A stretch of 64,000 nucleotides of DNA from Megascapheus bottae (Eukaryota > Chordata > Mammalia > Rodentia > Geomyidae): assembly GCA_024803745.1 (NCBI GenBank), contig JANJXV010000013.1, positions 10,230,001-10,294,000 on the forward strand, read 5' to 3'. Positions 32,589 through 42,740 of this stretch are shown here, one piece after another (position 1 is the first letter of the stretch; every line of letters starts with the position of its first letter). Made by a program: the position numbers and the translations under genes. Below the pieces are notes generated by a model that saw only the letters and a list, made by a program, of their open reading frames with translations, did no database searches and was not told the origin of the DNA.

Positions 32589-32778
32589 ATGGCGACGGCG
32601 GCGGCGGCGGCAGCGGCGGTGATGGCTCCTCCAGGCTGCCCGGGTTCGTGCCCCAACTTCGCCGTAGTCTGCTCCTTCCTGGAGCGCTACGGGACGCTGC
32701 TGGACCTGCCCGAGCTGCCGTTCCCCGAGCTGGAGCGGGTGCTGCAGGCGCCGCCGCCCGACGTCGGCAACGGGGAAG
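32589..32778 (+). CDS. RSF1: RSF1 exon 1 coding part (residues 1-63 plus first base of codon 64)
   Basis: The ATG at 32589 has a strong context (A at -3, G at +4). It is the first ATG in about 300 bases of 5' sequence, and no in-frame ATG lies upstream in the open frame. The 63 codons begin MATAAAAAAAVMAPPG, continue CPNFAVVCSFLERYG and end APPPDVGNGE, which I recognise as the N-terminus of RSF1 (HBXAP). RSF1 is the large nuclear subunit that pairs with the SNF2H/SMARCA5 ATPase in the RSF chromatin-assembly and nucleosome-spacing complex. The exon stops at a GTAAGC donor (32779-32784), leaving a phase-1 junction; with a following TG this would give Val64, as in the protein I remember. The DDT-like region and PHD finger are encoded by later exons outside the window. 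The poly-Ala tract is a GCG repeat that may vary in length. Confidence 0.95.
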
Positions 32779-33805
32779 GTAAGCCTGGGGCCCGAACGCC
32801 CGGCGGGAAGCGGCCCTGGTGCGCCCCTCCGCTCCGCTCCCCGCCGGCATCCCGGGCCGCGCCGCCTCGGCCCCCCTCTCCGCTGGGGGCCCTTCCTCCA
32901 GGCCGAGCCCCCGGGGTCCCGGGCTGTGGGGAGGCGGGGCGGCGGCCCCCGGGGGCCACGGGGTCCCGCGGGGAGCCGAGGTGGGTGGCTGAACGTGGGC
33001 TCGGGCCGGGGAGGGGGGCTCATTGTGTGGCTCGGCCCCCGGGATTGCTTCTCCGCGGCGGGGCCGCCCCCCCCCCAGCCCTCGCTCTTTAGGTGGCGGG
33101 GGAAGGGGAGCGCAGGTTCCGGCCAGCTTTGCGCTTTTCTCCTCTTCCCCTCCTCCCACCCAGTCTCCAGACCTTCTCGGGGGAGGTTAGGCCCTTCTCA
33201 GGCGCCCCCTTATCTCCCTCCACCTGAGTGGGCGGGGGCCGGCGGTCCCTCGCCTGTCCCTCCCTCGGGTGGGAACTCCCCCGAGAGAGTAAGCTCGTCC
33301 CTCTTCTTCCCCTCCAGGGCTGGTTTAACTCTTCCCCCCCCCCCGCCCAGTCGGGAGATTTGCTCCAGCAAAAAGGAAGGGGGGGGGGGTTCTTCACCAT
33401 TCTCGTCTTGGAGGTTGGGGGGGGAGGATGAAGTCAGTTCAGCTTCTCCACTTTGGGGAGGAGAGGGTTAATTTCTCCTCCATAGTTTTCTTCCTTCTCC
33501 ACACCTCCCCCCCCCAAAAAAAATAATAGAAAATCATCTCCACACTTTTCCAGTCCCTTCCCCCCTTCATCTCAGCGGCGTGGGGAAGAAGTCGCCCTCC
33601 CATTTACCGGGTGGGGTGGGGTGGTTGGTCTGGAGGCTGGAGGAGGGGCTCTGGCGACGGGGGAAACAGTTGAAGAAGGTGCTTGTTGCTCATGTTTCTC
33701 TCTCTGGTGCCGCTGGTCTATTATTGGTGTTCGCAAGTGGTGCTCCTTCCACATAAGGCCACCGCGCGGTGCAGGGCGCATGCTCTGCCCGGCCCCATTG
33801 AAACT

Positions 33806-33846
33806 TCCTGCTGCTGCCGCGGCCGCCGCGGCCGCCGCCGCTACTG
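33806..33846 (+). repeat. GCC/GCG-rich tract in RSF1 intron 1
   Basis: A gctgctgccgcggccgccgc-type run near the right end of the CpG island. It generates a poly-Ala-like shadow ORF but lies downstream of the RSF1 exon-1 donor. It can form G-rich structure on the minus strand. Confidence 0.6.
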
Positions 33847-33870
33847 GTGGTGATTCTTTCGCTGGAGCAT

Positions 33871-34983
33871 CTCAGCGCTGTGCCGGCTGCCTCCAGCCCT
33901 CACCCGCATGTATTCCCGGGCCGTGCATTTCTCCTCTCAGAGAAGGCTTGTGTACTCTGAGCATTTGCTTTTATCTGGGTACAGCCCTTGGCTGGAGAAG
34001 AAACGTTTCCAGAGGGGTTTTTCTTTCGTTCGTTCTTTTTTTTTCAAATCTGTGTTAGATGGCCAGAGTAGAATGGGTATTGTACAAGATAAATAGCTGT
34101 TTCCTCTCCAAGCAGAGAGAATCGTTCTTCTAATTTCCTAAGGAAGTGAAGTTTTTGATTCACAGAATGTATTCATTTTGCTAGGAAGGGTCCAGGTGTG
34201 AAGTTGATCCAAGTATTACATAGAGAATGAGTGATGCTTTGGATAGCAACGACTCAGATTCATGCAGCAATTATAGTACAGGCCTGTATCTCTTCACCTG
34301 GCCATTTTTCCTCTGGCTTGTTAAAGACTTATTTTTAAAATAGTATAAAAAAGGATGATTTTATAAAGAGCTTCTGCAGAATTTAAGCATTAAACTAATG
34401 TAATAATTTCACTATCAAAGCGCATTTACATTCCTTTTTAAAAATGGTCATCGTGAAATAGGATGCCTTAATAAGTTACTTTTAGAATGCATTGGATAAT
34501 TGTGGTACTGTATCTTTCAGAGGGAAAAAAATGTGGGTGTTTAGGGAATGAATTGCTGGTAAATTGTTCTTGGAACTTGCTTGGACCACGTCTAGACACA
34601 AGCAATAGGCTTGGGGGGAGCATTGTATTTTGGATAACGTACAAGATTGGTTGCTTATCCATGTCCATTAGGTATTTTTGGCCAGTGCATTTAGTTTATA
34701 TCAGAAATGGAACAGAAAATATTAGGGTTAGTGTTGAATACTGTGCTACTAGCTAAGTAAAAGTGAGAAATAATCTGGTTAAGAGGAATCATTTAGCTCA
34801 GCCATAGTTTTGCCATTGGTTTAGTTGCTAAGAGGAATGAAGTGAATAGATACTGTGAAGATAATCTAAGAATAATTGTTAATTGTTACATACTTCAAGA
34901 CAGTTGGCAAATGACATTTCTGTAGGTGAAAATCTGTACTGTTCAGGAAGAGGATTTTTATAACTTTGAAAATTACTAATGCC
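33871..34983. other. Repeat-poor start of RSF1 intron 1
   Basis: AT-rich after the CpG island with no recognised repeat until the SINE at 34984. Short ORFs match nothing known. Confidence 0.55.
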
Positions 34984-35208
34984 AGCCTTCTGTGGCCCAT
35001 ACCTCTAATCCTAGCTATTCAGGAGGCTGAGATCTGAGGTTCACAGCTCAAAGCCAGCCCCAACCCAGAAGTCCTTGACTCTTCAATTAGCCACCAGAAA
35101 ACTGGAAGTAGTGCTGAGGCTCAGCATGGTAGAGTATTAGCCTTTTGGTGAAGAGCTCTGAGACAGCTCCCAGGCCCAGAGTTCAAGTCCCACAACTGAC
35201 AATAATAA
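34984..35208 (+). mobile_element. B1-Geo SINE
   Basis: Head cctctaatcctagctattca; Geo with the insertion gctcagcatggtagagtatt; ends cacaactgaca. Confidence 0.85.
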
Positions 35209-35483
35209 ACAACAAAAACATTACTAGTTAAACTAAGAAGACTTGAACTGTGTGTTATTGCAGAGAGTTTGTGGTACATGTAGAAGAAAAGGTTGCAAGT
35301 CTGGACTTTATTGTTGTGTACTATATAATATATAGGTTGAAGACTAGATTGTTTAATTTATGGATGTCAGTTTATAGCTGAGGATCAAATGAAATAATGT
35401 TTCAAAAAGCTTTCATAAACCAAGTATTTATTTTTGCATTACAAATTTTATTAAAGATGTCTTCCAAGTAATAGGAAATGCAA

Positions 35484-35718
35484 AGCTAGGCACTTATGGC
35501 TCAGGCCTATAATCCCTGCTACTCAGGAGGATGAGCTTTGAGAATCACAATTCAAAGCCAGCCCAAAACCAACTTCTGTGAGACCCTTATCTCCAGTTAA
35601 CTAACAGAAGACCAGAAGTGGTACTGTGGGGTGAAGAGTTCAGGCACAGTGCCCAGGACCAGAATTCAAGCCCACGACCAACACCCCCACCCCACCCCAC
35701 CCCCTCAAAAAAAAAATC
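35484..35718 (+). mobile_element. B1-Geo SINE with Geo deletion
   Basis: Geo lacks the ctcaagtggtagag segment (ggtactgtggggtgaagag). The tail is a C-rich caccccacccc tract. Confidence 0.82.
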
Positions 35719-35930
35719 AAGCACAGGTATACTAAAGCATTTGGTATTAAGATATTACATTTTAAGTATGTTTTCTGCAAAGTATGCTCATTAAAAAAGA
35801 CTTTGCTACAGTCAGATGACTTATACTTTGTATATATTTGATTGTTTTTTTTATTTTTGAATTTAATTATTTTTAAAAGGCAATTCTAGTGCCCAACAAA
35901 CCCCAAAAATCAAACAAAAAAACAATGCTT

Positions 35931-36127
35931 AGCCAGCCCTTGTACCTGTAATCCTAGCAACTTATGAGTTTGAGATCTGAGGAATTGGAGACCTTTATCT
36001 CCAATAACCTTTAAAAAAGGTAAAAATGGAGCTGTGGCTCAAGTGGTACAGCACCAGCCTTGAGTGAAACAACCAAGGGACAGTGTAGAGGCTCTGAGTT
36101 CAAGTCCCAGTACTGGAGGAAAAAAAG
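35931..36127 (+). mobile_element. B1-Geo SINE with head deletion
   Basis: The B1 head jumps from gatctgagga to attggagacctttatctcc. Geo is intact. Confidence 0.82.
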
Positions 36128-36527
36128 TATTCCACTTCTACTTTTTTTCCTTAGACTATGCTTTTAGTATATATTCTGCAGAATTGCTAGATCAGTACAT
36201 AGCATTGTTTTGCATAACATTTATTGTATTAGATATGCCAACATTTCAACATCCTTTGGAAAAAATCTAGTTTACTGATTGACCTTGTTTAAGCACTTAG
36301 TGATCTTTTTCTAAAAAAAAAAAAAAAAGTTGTTTACAAGTTTTAAACTTGATATTGTAGCTTCAGTTTATAATGTCCTGACCCCAAATCATGGAAATCC
36401 GTGTGGAACAGAGAATTGTACAGAAGTATCCACCCTGAATTTCAAAGCTTGAGAAGTTGTACAGTACATAGTAGTAATTAATGTCCTATAAGTAGTTATG
36501 GTTATATTTAATTAAGAATGAAATGAA

Positions 36528-36783
36528 GCCGGGCGTGGTGGCTCATGCCTGTAATCCTAGCTAGTCAGGAGGCTGAGATCTGAGGATCATGGTTCAAAGC
36601 CAGCCTGGGCACTAAAGTCCATGAGACTCTTTAATCTCCAATAACCACTAGAAAACCAGAAGTGGCACTGTGGCTCAAGGGGTAGGGCATTAGCCCGGAG
36701 CTGAAGAGCTCAGGGATAGCATCCATGCCCAGAATTCAAGCCCCACGATGGTCACACCCCCCAACCCCACCCCCTGCAAAAAA
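36528..36783 (+). mobile_element. B1-Geo SINE, most complete copy, 14-bp TSD
   Basis: Begins gccgggcgtggtggctcatg, the canonical 7SL/B1 5' end. It contains ggttcaaagccagcctgg (B-box region), the bridge tctccaataaccactagaaa, and a full Geo half. TSD aagaatgaaatgaa at 36514-36527 and 36784-36797. Best reference copy for this SINE type. Confidence 0.94.
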
Positions 36784-37011
36784 AAGAATGAAATGAAAAC
36801 ATGAGTCTTTTTCAGTTTATGAGTTTTTCAAATGTCTGCAAAGTATTTCTTTCTGTTATTTCTTTCCTCCTCTTCCTCCTTTTTCTTCTTTTTGGTACAC
36901 AGCTAGATTGCTAGTGCAATAGTTAACTGTTGGTATTTTTCACTGTTGCTTGAACTCTACCTAAATGCTAAATTGTCAACAACAATTTAAATTTATAGTT
37001 GATGTTAAAAT

Positions 37012-37198
37012 AGTCTGAGGTTCACAGTACAAAGCTAGCCTTGGCAGAAGAGTCCATATAAGTATCTGTGTGCAGTTAATCAGCCAAAGGCCAGAAGTGG
37101 AGCTGTGGCTCAAGTGGAAGAGCCTAGGCCCTGAGTCCAAGCACCAGTGTTGGAACACCACCTTTCCCCCTCTTCCCCCCCCACGCTCAAAAAAAAAA
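37012..37198 (+). mobile_element. B1-Geo SINE, 5' truncated
   Basis: Starts at ctgaggttcacagtacaaag; Geo is shortened between gtggaagag and cctaggccctgag. Confidence 0.78.
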
Positions 37199-37417
37199 AG
37201 GACATTTCAAATGAATGAATTTTTATTGTTTTCCTTTATATGAATGCTGTTTTGATCCTCCTAATTCTGTGCTCAGTATGGAGTTTGATATTCCCTCACT
37301 AGAGGTAGATTATTGTGGAATGGGGAATTACAAATAAAGATGGGATATTGACTCTGAGAGCGTTTATACCCAAGATTTTTAAGTCTTCTCATGGAAGAGG
37401 AAAATACACTTTTCTTT

Positions 37418-37613
37418 TCTTTTTTGCCAGTCCTGGGGCTTGAACTCAGGGTCTGGGCACTATCCTTGGACACTTTTTGCTCAAGGTTATTGCTCTAGCA
37501 CTTGAGCTAAGCATCACTTCTGGCTTTTTCTTAGTATATAGTACCAAAAAATCGAACCCAAAGTTTTGCATATGCTAGATGAGTACTCTACCACTAGGTT
37601 ATGCTCCTGGACC
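37418..37613 (-). mobile_element. IDL-Geo SINE, diverged
   Basis: Reversed Geo is good; the reversed head reads aaaaaatcgaacccaaagt. Confidence 0.85.
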
Positions 37614-37791
37614 CACTTTTTCATTCTTATAAAGAAATTTTTGTGTTGGTGAGAGTGGCATATATACATTAAGAAGTCTGTCGAAGTATACATGGATGCA
37701 AGGATTCTCATAGTTTATGCAATTTGACTGAATTATTTGTATTTTGAATGTGGAATAGTGGTTTTATTTCATATGTCTTTTCCTTCTTTTG

Positions 37792-38005
37792 AGTATATAT
37801 AGCATATATAATAGATGTATAAGTATATATGCTATATATAGTAGATATATACTGTATATAGTAGATACATATATAGTAGATATATATGTGATATATAGTA
37901 TATATAGTATACATACTATAGTATATACTGTATATATATACTATGTAGTATGTATTGTATAAGTATAAACACTATGTATGTGATTATATATATATATATA
38001 TATAT
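37792..38005 (+). repeat. TA-rich low-complexity tract
   Basis: About 210 bases of tatatagtata-type units ending in a pure (TA)n. Can extrude hairpins. Shadow ORFs of Tyr/Ile only. Confidence 0.92.
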
Positions 38006-38098
38006 GCCACAGTAGCCTCACACTGTGTAAGTCAGGCTGACCTTGAACTGATGATCCTCCTGCCTTAGCCTCCTGAGTGCTGGGATTATCTGCATATT
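38006..38098 (-). mobile_element. B1 monomer fragment
   Basis: Plus strand: ctgaccttgaactgatgatc and gcctcctgagtgctgggatt, closer to a plain B1 than to the B1-Geo heads. Confidence 0.78.
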
Positions 38099-38171
38099 CA
38101 TTTATTCCTACATTTGGTGTTTATGATTTAAACTTTGACTCTATAGTCAAGCATAAATGAACATATCTTTT

Positions 38172-38388
38172 GCCAGTGCTGATATTTCATACCTGTAATC
38201 CTAGCTACTCAGGATGCTGAGGCAATTGAAAGCCAAACTGAGGAGGAAAGTCTGTGAGACTCTTATCTCCAGTTAACCACCAAAAAGTAGAATGGAGCTG
38301 TGGCTCAAGTGGCAGAGCACAACCTGTGAACAAAAAAAGCTTAAGTATAGTGCCCAGGCCCTTTGTTCAAGCCTCAGGACTAGCAGCC
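38172..38388 (+). mobile_element. B1-Geo SINE
   Basis: Head acctgtaatcctagctactc; Geo ends ctcaggactagc. Confidence 0.85.
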
Positions 38389-38670
38389 CCCTTCCCCCAA
38401 TAAAGAACATGCCTTTAACTGATATATTTGAATATAATAGTAAGTTTTTGTTCTCTTTTGGAGGGAATTGAATTGTAGAGGTAATACATAATTTAGGTTG
38501 ATAATATGGAAACATTGCTACCATAACTGGGACTACTATTTCTTAATTTAAACAAAAGATGTATGCATCATTGTAATGTTGATTGTTGGTGGTAACATTG
38601 CTACAACTAGAACCTGTTTTGGTGATACATTTTGCTCAGACTCTCTGACTTTAAAAAATAAATATTCTTG

Positions 38671-38866
38671 GGGCTAGGAGTTTGGCCTAGTGGTAGAGTG
38701 CTTGCCTAGCATGCACAAAGACCTGGGTTTGATTCTTCTGTACCACATAGAAAAAGCTAGAAGTGGTGTTCTGGCTCAAGTGGCAGAGCACTACCCTTGA
38801 GAAAGCCCAAAGACAGTGATCAGGCACTGAGTTCAAACCTCAGGACTGGCATAAACAAACAAACAA
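38671..38866 (+). mobile_element. IDL-Geo SINE
   Basis: Flanked by aaataaatattctt on both sides (about 38657 and 38865). Tail aaacaaacaaac. Confidence 0.9.
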
Positions 38867-39354
38867 ATAAATATTCTTTAGGGCATTTATTAAATTACCA
38901 AATGATTACTATTGGTTTTGGTATGTCATAATGTGAAAGTAACCAAATGTTATGGAAATTTAGAGAGTAGTTGTTGGTATTCTCCTAGGACAAGATAAAA
39001 TAAGGATAGGAGCACTTTTTGTTAATGCAAACTGGCCTGCTTTTTAGGTTTCTAGCTACTCAGGAGTTGGCTTTGATTTTTAGATAACGTTAAAAGTCTC
39101 ACCTAGGCAGGCATTTATTAACAACTTCGTATTTGATTCCTCAGTGCCATGTATATAGAAAAAGCCAGAAGTAGAATGAAAGAATAATCTGAGGTTTCAT
39201 TAACAAAAATTTTTTGATGAATAATATATGCCAGGTGTGTTATTCTTGGTATACAGTAAAATAAGTATAAGTAATACCCTTGCCTTGATAGAGCTTCCAG
39301 TTTAGTGGTAAAGGTAGGCATATAAGCAATAAGATTAAAAATCGTAGATTGATG

Positions 39355-39430
39355 GAATGGCTCCAATAGTAGAGAACCTGCCTATAAAGCATAAGGCCCT
39401 GAGAATTCAAATCCTAGTACCACCAAAAAA
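39355..39430 (+). mobile_element. ID-like monomer, diverged
   Basis: ggaatggctccaatagtaga to ttcaaatcctagtaccacc. Confidence 0.6.
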
Positions 39431-39679
39431 ACCCAAAGCTTATTACATGGAGAAGTATAACATATGCTTATAAAAGATGCATATTTTAGCAGGCCTTGGT
39501 TTATAATCTCTTTGTATTCTTTTATAATCTTTTTGTATTCATCATATCTGTAAATTATATTTGTATTAGCTAAGTGTTAAATAATTTTGTACAAGTAAGC
39601 AGCAGAAACTCTGTTCTATGTTTTCACACCCTGATCTTCAAATCTAGGATTGTAACTTTAGCCATTGAAGGGTTACTTT

Positions 39680-39795
39680 TACCTGGACATGGTGATGCAT
39701 GCCTTATAATTATAGCAGTCAGTGTGGAAAGCCAAGAGGATTGCATGTTCAAGACCATCCTGGGTTGTATAATAATACTATGTCTAAAAAAAAAA
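39680..39795 (+). mobile_element. B1 monomer, old
   Basis: acctggacatggtgatgcat through gttcaagaccatcctgggtt, with an A-tail that seeds the following GA-rich repeat. Confidence 0.72.
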
Positions 39796-39890
39796 AGAGG
39801 AAGGAGAAGGGGAAAAGAAAAAAGAGAGGAGATGGAGAGGGTGAAAAAGAGAGAAAAAGAAAAAAAGAGAAACGGAGACAGAAACAATGA
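39796..39890 (+). repeat. GA-rich purine tract
   Basis: aggaggaaggagaagg-type irregular purines in the tail of the B1. Possible triplex-forming DNA. Confidence 0.85.
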
Positions 39891-40050
39891 GAGATTTTAT
39901 CTTCCATTTTAAGGACCTTTACTTGCTGTGTCTGCTAGCTCCAGAGTATCAGGTGTAAGGATTGTATCAGTGTGGAGATAGTGAGAGGGAGGCTCTGAAA
40001 TTCAAAAGGTTTATTTCTTGGTTTTCTAAATCACTAAAGTAATTAAATGT

Positions 40051-40052
<2 letters not shown>

Positions 40053-40089
<37 letters not shown>
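40053..40089 (+). repeat. (GT)n microsatellite
   Basis: About 18 GT units followed by gggggaggg. Confidence 0.96.
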
Positions 40090-40276
40090 GGGGGAGGGAG
40101 ACTGATTAACTAGTAGTAGCAAAATAGCTTCAAATACTATCAACTAGTTATTTCAGTTAGCCCTAAACTAATTTTTTAGGTAAATGCCTAGTTTACAAAC
40201 ATTTTATCCTGGGTTTAGGGATGTATGGTTACCATTTAAGCTCTAAGCTCTGATATCATTTCATTATCTATGTGCA

Positions 40277-40298
<22 letters not shown>

Positions 40299-40307
<9 letters not shown>

Positions 40308-40530
40308 GTGGATGATGGGGCTTGAACTCGGCCTGGGCATTGTTCCTGAGTTCTTCTGCTCAAATCTACCACCCTACCCTTGAGCCAAGCCCCACTTCCT
40401 GCTTTTTCCAGAGGTCAATTGGAGATAAGAGTCTCAGGTCCTTTTGTGCCTGGGCTGGCTTTGAGTGATCCTCTGATCTCAGCCTCCTGAGTAGCTAGGA
40501 TTACAGGCGTGAGCCACTGTGCCCCACCCA
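40299..40530 (-). mobile_element. B1-Geo SINE variant
   Basis: Reversed Geo with gagccaagccccacttcctg and a B1 head ending ggattacaggcgtgagccac. Confidence 0.9.
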
Positions 40531-40672
40531 CCCACCTGGCAATTTTCTTTTATAGATTATGAATGACAGCTTTTATCTCATCCTGTTTTCTGTTCCTCAT
40601 TTAACACTAATCCTAAGAACTTTTTAAGTTGCTCAGAATTAAAGATTTTAACTCATTTAAAAGTGTTTACGG

Positions 40673-40870
40673 GGTGGGAGTTTGGTCTAGTGGTAGAGTA
40701 CTTGCCTAGCATGCATGAAGACCCAGGTTCGATTCCTTGGTACCACATACATAGAAAAAAGCCAGAAGTGGTGCTGAGGCTCAAGTGGTAGAGCTCTAGC
40801 TTTGAGAAAATCCAAGGACAGTGCTCAGGCCTTCAGCTCAAGCCCAGGACTGGCAAAATAAATAAATAAA
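40673..40870 (+). mobile_element. IDL-Geo SINE
   Basis: ggggtgggagtttggtctag to ggactggc with an (aaat)n tail. Confidence 0.92.
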
Positions 40871-40929
40871 TATTTAAAAAAATAAAAAACAAAGTGTTTA
40901 CCATGTAAAATTTATTTCTCCCAAAAATA

Positions 40930-41152
40930 AGGGTTTTTGTTTGTTTGTTTGTTTGTTTGTTTTGCCAGTCCTGGGCTTGAGCTCAGGGCTTGAGCACTGT
41001 CCTTGGACTTTATCAAGGCTAGCACTCTACCACTTAACCCTCAGCACCACTTCCAGCTTTTTGCTATGTATGTGGGGTACTGAGGAATCGAACCCAGGTC
41101 TTCGTGCATGCTAGGCAAGCACTCTACCATTAGGCCAAACTCCCGCCCCCCC
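40930..41152 (-). mobile_element. IDL-Geo SINE with (TTTG)n tail
   Basis: A gtttgtttgtttg tract replaces the poly-T; complete reversed dimer ending in a C-run. Confidence 0.92.
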
Positions 41153-41574
41153 CCCCAAAATAAGTTTTTGAGAGCACATTTTTACATAATTTGTGCATTG
41201 TATTTACTTTCTCAAAAAGTTATTTTTGTAATCCCTCTATATGTCACTCTGATAATAAAATAATAATAAAATGTTTTTTTTCTGTGTTGGAGTGAAACTT
41301 GACAGCCTTGCTCAAGCTAGGCAAGTGATTTACTACTCTGCTCCCTCCTCTGCCCTTTATGTTTAAAAATGATAAACATTTCAGAAGAAGCAGGATGTAG
41401 GGGAAGGAGTGGATGAGGTGGGATAGTCATTTTACTAGTTTAGAGGCTGGATGGATTGGTCACTTTGTATCAGTATGACAAAATACTTGAGAAAACAACT
41501 TAAAAGTGTAGATTTATTTTGGCTCATAGTAGGTGAACATAATTGCAGAAGGATGTAGTAGAAAAATGCTATTC

Positions 41575-41732
41575 TTGGGGTGGTAGAGTGCTTTCCTAGC
41601 ATACATGAAGCCATGCGTGCCGCATCCATAGAAAATGCAGGAAGTGGTGCTGTGGCTCAAGTGGTAGAGCTCTAGCCTTGAGAAAGCCCAAGGACAATGC
41701 CCAGGCCCTGACTTCAAGCACCAGGACTAGCT
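41575..41732 (+). mobile_element. IDL-Geo SINE, head shortened
   Basis: Head begins at ttggggtggtagagtgcttt; Geo complete. Confidence 0.87.
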
Positions 41733-41756
41733 ATAATTTAAAAAAAAAAAAAAAGG

Positions 41757-41772
41757 AGGAGGAGGAGGAGGG
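41757..41772 (+). repeat. (GGA)n short repeat
   Basis: gaggaggaggaggagg after a SINE A-tail. Confidence 0.8.
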
Positions 41773-41936
41773 AGAAAATGTTGTTCTCTTGGTAGCCAGT
41801 AAAGAGGTTGTAGGGTCCAGGATGAGGTATACTTTTCAAAGCCATGCTCCCAGTGACCCACTTCCTCCAACCAGGGCCCATCCCTTACTAGCCCACTCAG
41901 CTATGAGTTGGTGAATGGTAAAGTTAGTATCCTTGG

Positions 41937-42130
41937 GCTGGACGTGTGGTCTAGTGGTACAGTGCTTGCCTATCATGCACCAAGCCCTGGGTTTGATTCC
42001 TTGATACCACATACACAGAAAAGGCAGGAAGTGATGCTGTAGCTCAAATGATCCAGTGCTAGCCTTGAGAAAGCTCAAGGACAGTGCCCAGGCCCTGAGT
42101 TTAAGCCCCAGGACTGGCTAAAATAAATAA
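41937..42130 (+). mobile_element. IDL-Geo SINE
   Basis: gctggacgtgtggtctagtg to ccaggactggc with aaataaataaat tail. Confidence 0.9.
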
Positions 42131-42377
42131 ATAACAGTTTGTACCCTCATGATCTAGTCATCTACTTCTCAATAGCACTACCATTTAAGGGAGAAGTGCC
42201 TTTAGCACATGAACTATGTTGGAGTAATATTTCATATCCAAATGTAATGCTGGGCAAATTAACAAGAACTACCTATGTTTAAATAAGTGATCTTCTCAAT
42301 GTGAGAACAAAGGTTATAAAAGTATATCAAGCAGAAACTTCACTAAGTTACTAATTAGAAAACAAAAGTGAACTTGA

Positions 42378-42550
42378 GGCCAGGGCCGTTGGCTCATGCC
42401 TACAATCCTAGCTACTCAGGAGGCTGAGATCTGAGGATCAAGGTTCAAAGCCAGCCCAGGCTGGCTACCAGCCCAGGGTGGTAGCCTTGAGCTGAAGAGC
42501 TCAAGGACAGCACCCAGGCCAAGTTCAAGCCCCATGACCCACAAAAAAAA
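42378..42550 (+). mobile_element. B1-Geo SINE variant with central deletion
   Basis: The head joins directly to gggtggtagccttgagctga. Short flanking repeat tgaacttga on both sides. Confidence 0.85.
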
Positions 42551-42740
42551 ATGAACTTGACAAGATGCTTCCCAACACACAGACCATATTTAAATCTTGG
42601 ATTGAAATATGTACTTAAGCCAAATTCAGGAAAGCATTCAGAGTAAAGGTTTATATTTATTTAGTTTCTGATACTTTTTTTCCATATTTGTACATGTTTA
42701 TATTGATCATTTTTCTCTAAGTAGGATTATTTTTCCCCAT

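Larger units (their letters stand above)
31640..33870. promoter_or_regulatory. CpG island with bidirectional AAMDC/RSF1 promoter
   Basis: Composition changes abruptly from AT-rich intron to GC-rich, CpG-dense DNA here and returns to AT-rich after about 33.87 kb. No SINE or LINE copy is visible inside. Minus-strand AAMDC splice donors lie on its left and RSF1 exon 1 on its right. The likely initiation zones are therefore divergent and separated by only a few hundred bases, between about 32.04 and 32.59 kb. GC boxes (cccgcccc at 32222-32229; ccacgcccc at 32182-32190), a CCAAT box on the minus strand and no obvious TATA box fit a housekeeping-type dispersed promoter. Confidence 0.9.
41445..42245 (-). 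mobile_element. MaLR-type LTR, interrupted by two SINEs
   Basis: The plus-strand pieces tgacaaaatacttgagaaaa, gatttattttggctcatag, ctcccagtgacccacttcct and atttcatatccaaatgtaat follow the reverse of a common mammalian MaLR LTR as I recall it. The IDL-Geo copies at 41575-41732 and 41937-42130 split it into three. Confidence 0.65.

Noticed and set aside
32283..33023. Long minus-strand ORF across RSF1 exon 1
   Set aside because: CpG-island DNA is poor in stop codons. It is antisense to a recognised coding exon, has no known protein similarity, and is rich in Pro/Arg/Gly as expected of a shadow.
33621..34058. ORF with poly-Ala downstream of RSF1 exon 1
   Set aside because: Opens at a non-ATG start, lies after a clear GTAAGC donor inside intron 1, and its Ala run comes from a GCC/GCG tract.
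37708..37914. Tyr/Ile-rich ORF
   Set aside because: Translation of the TA-rich low-complexity tract.
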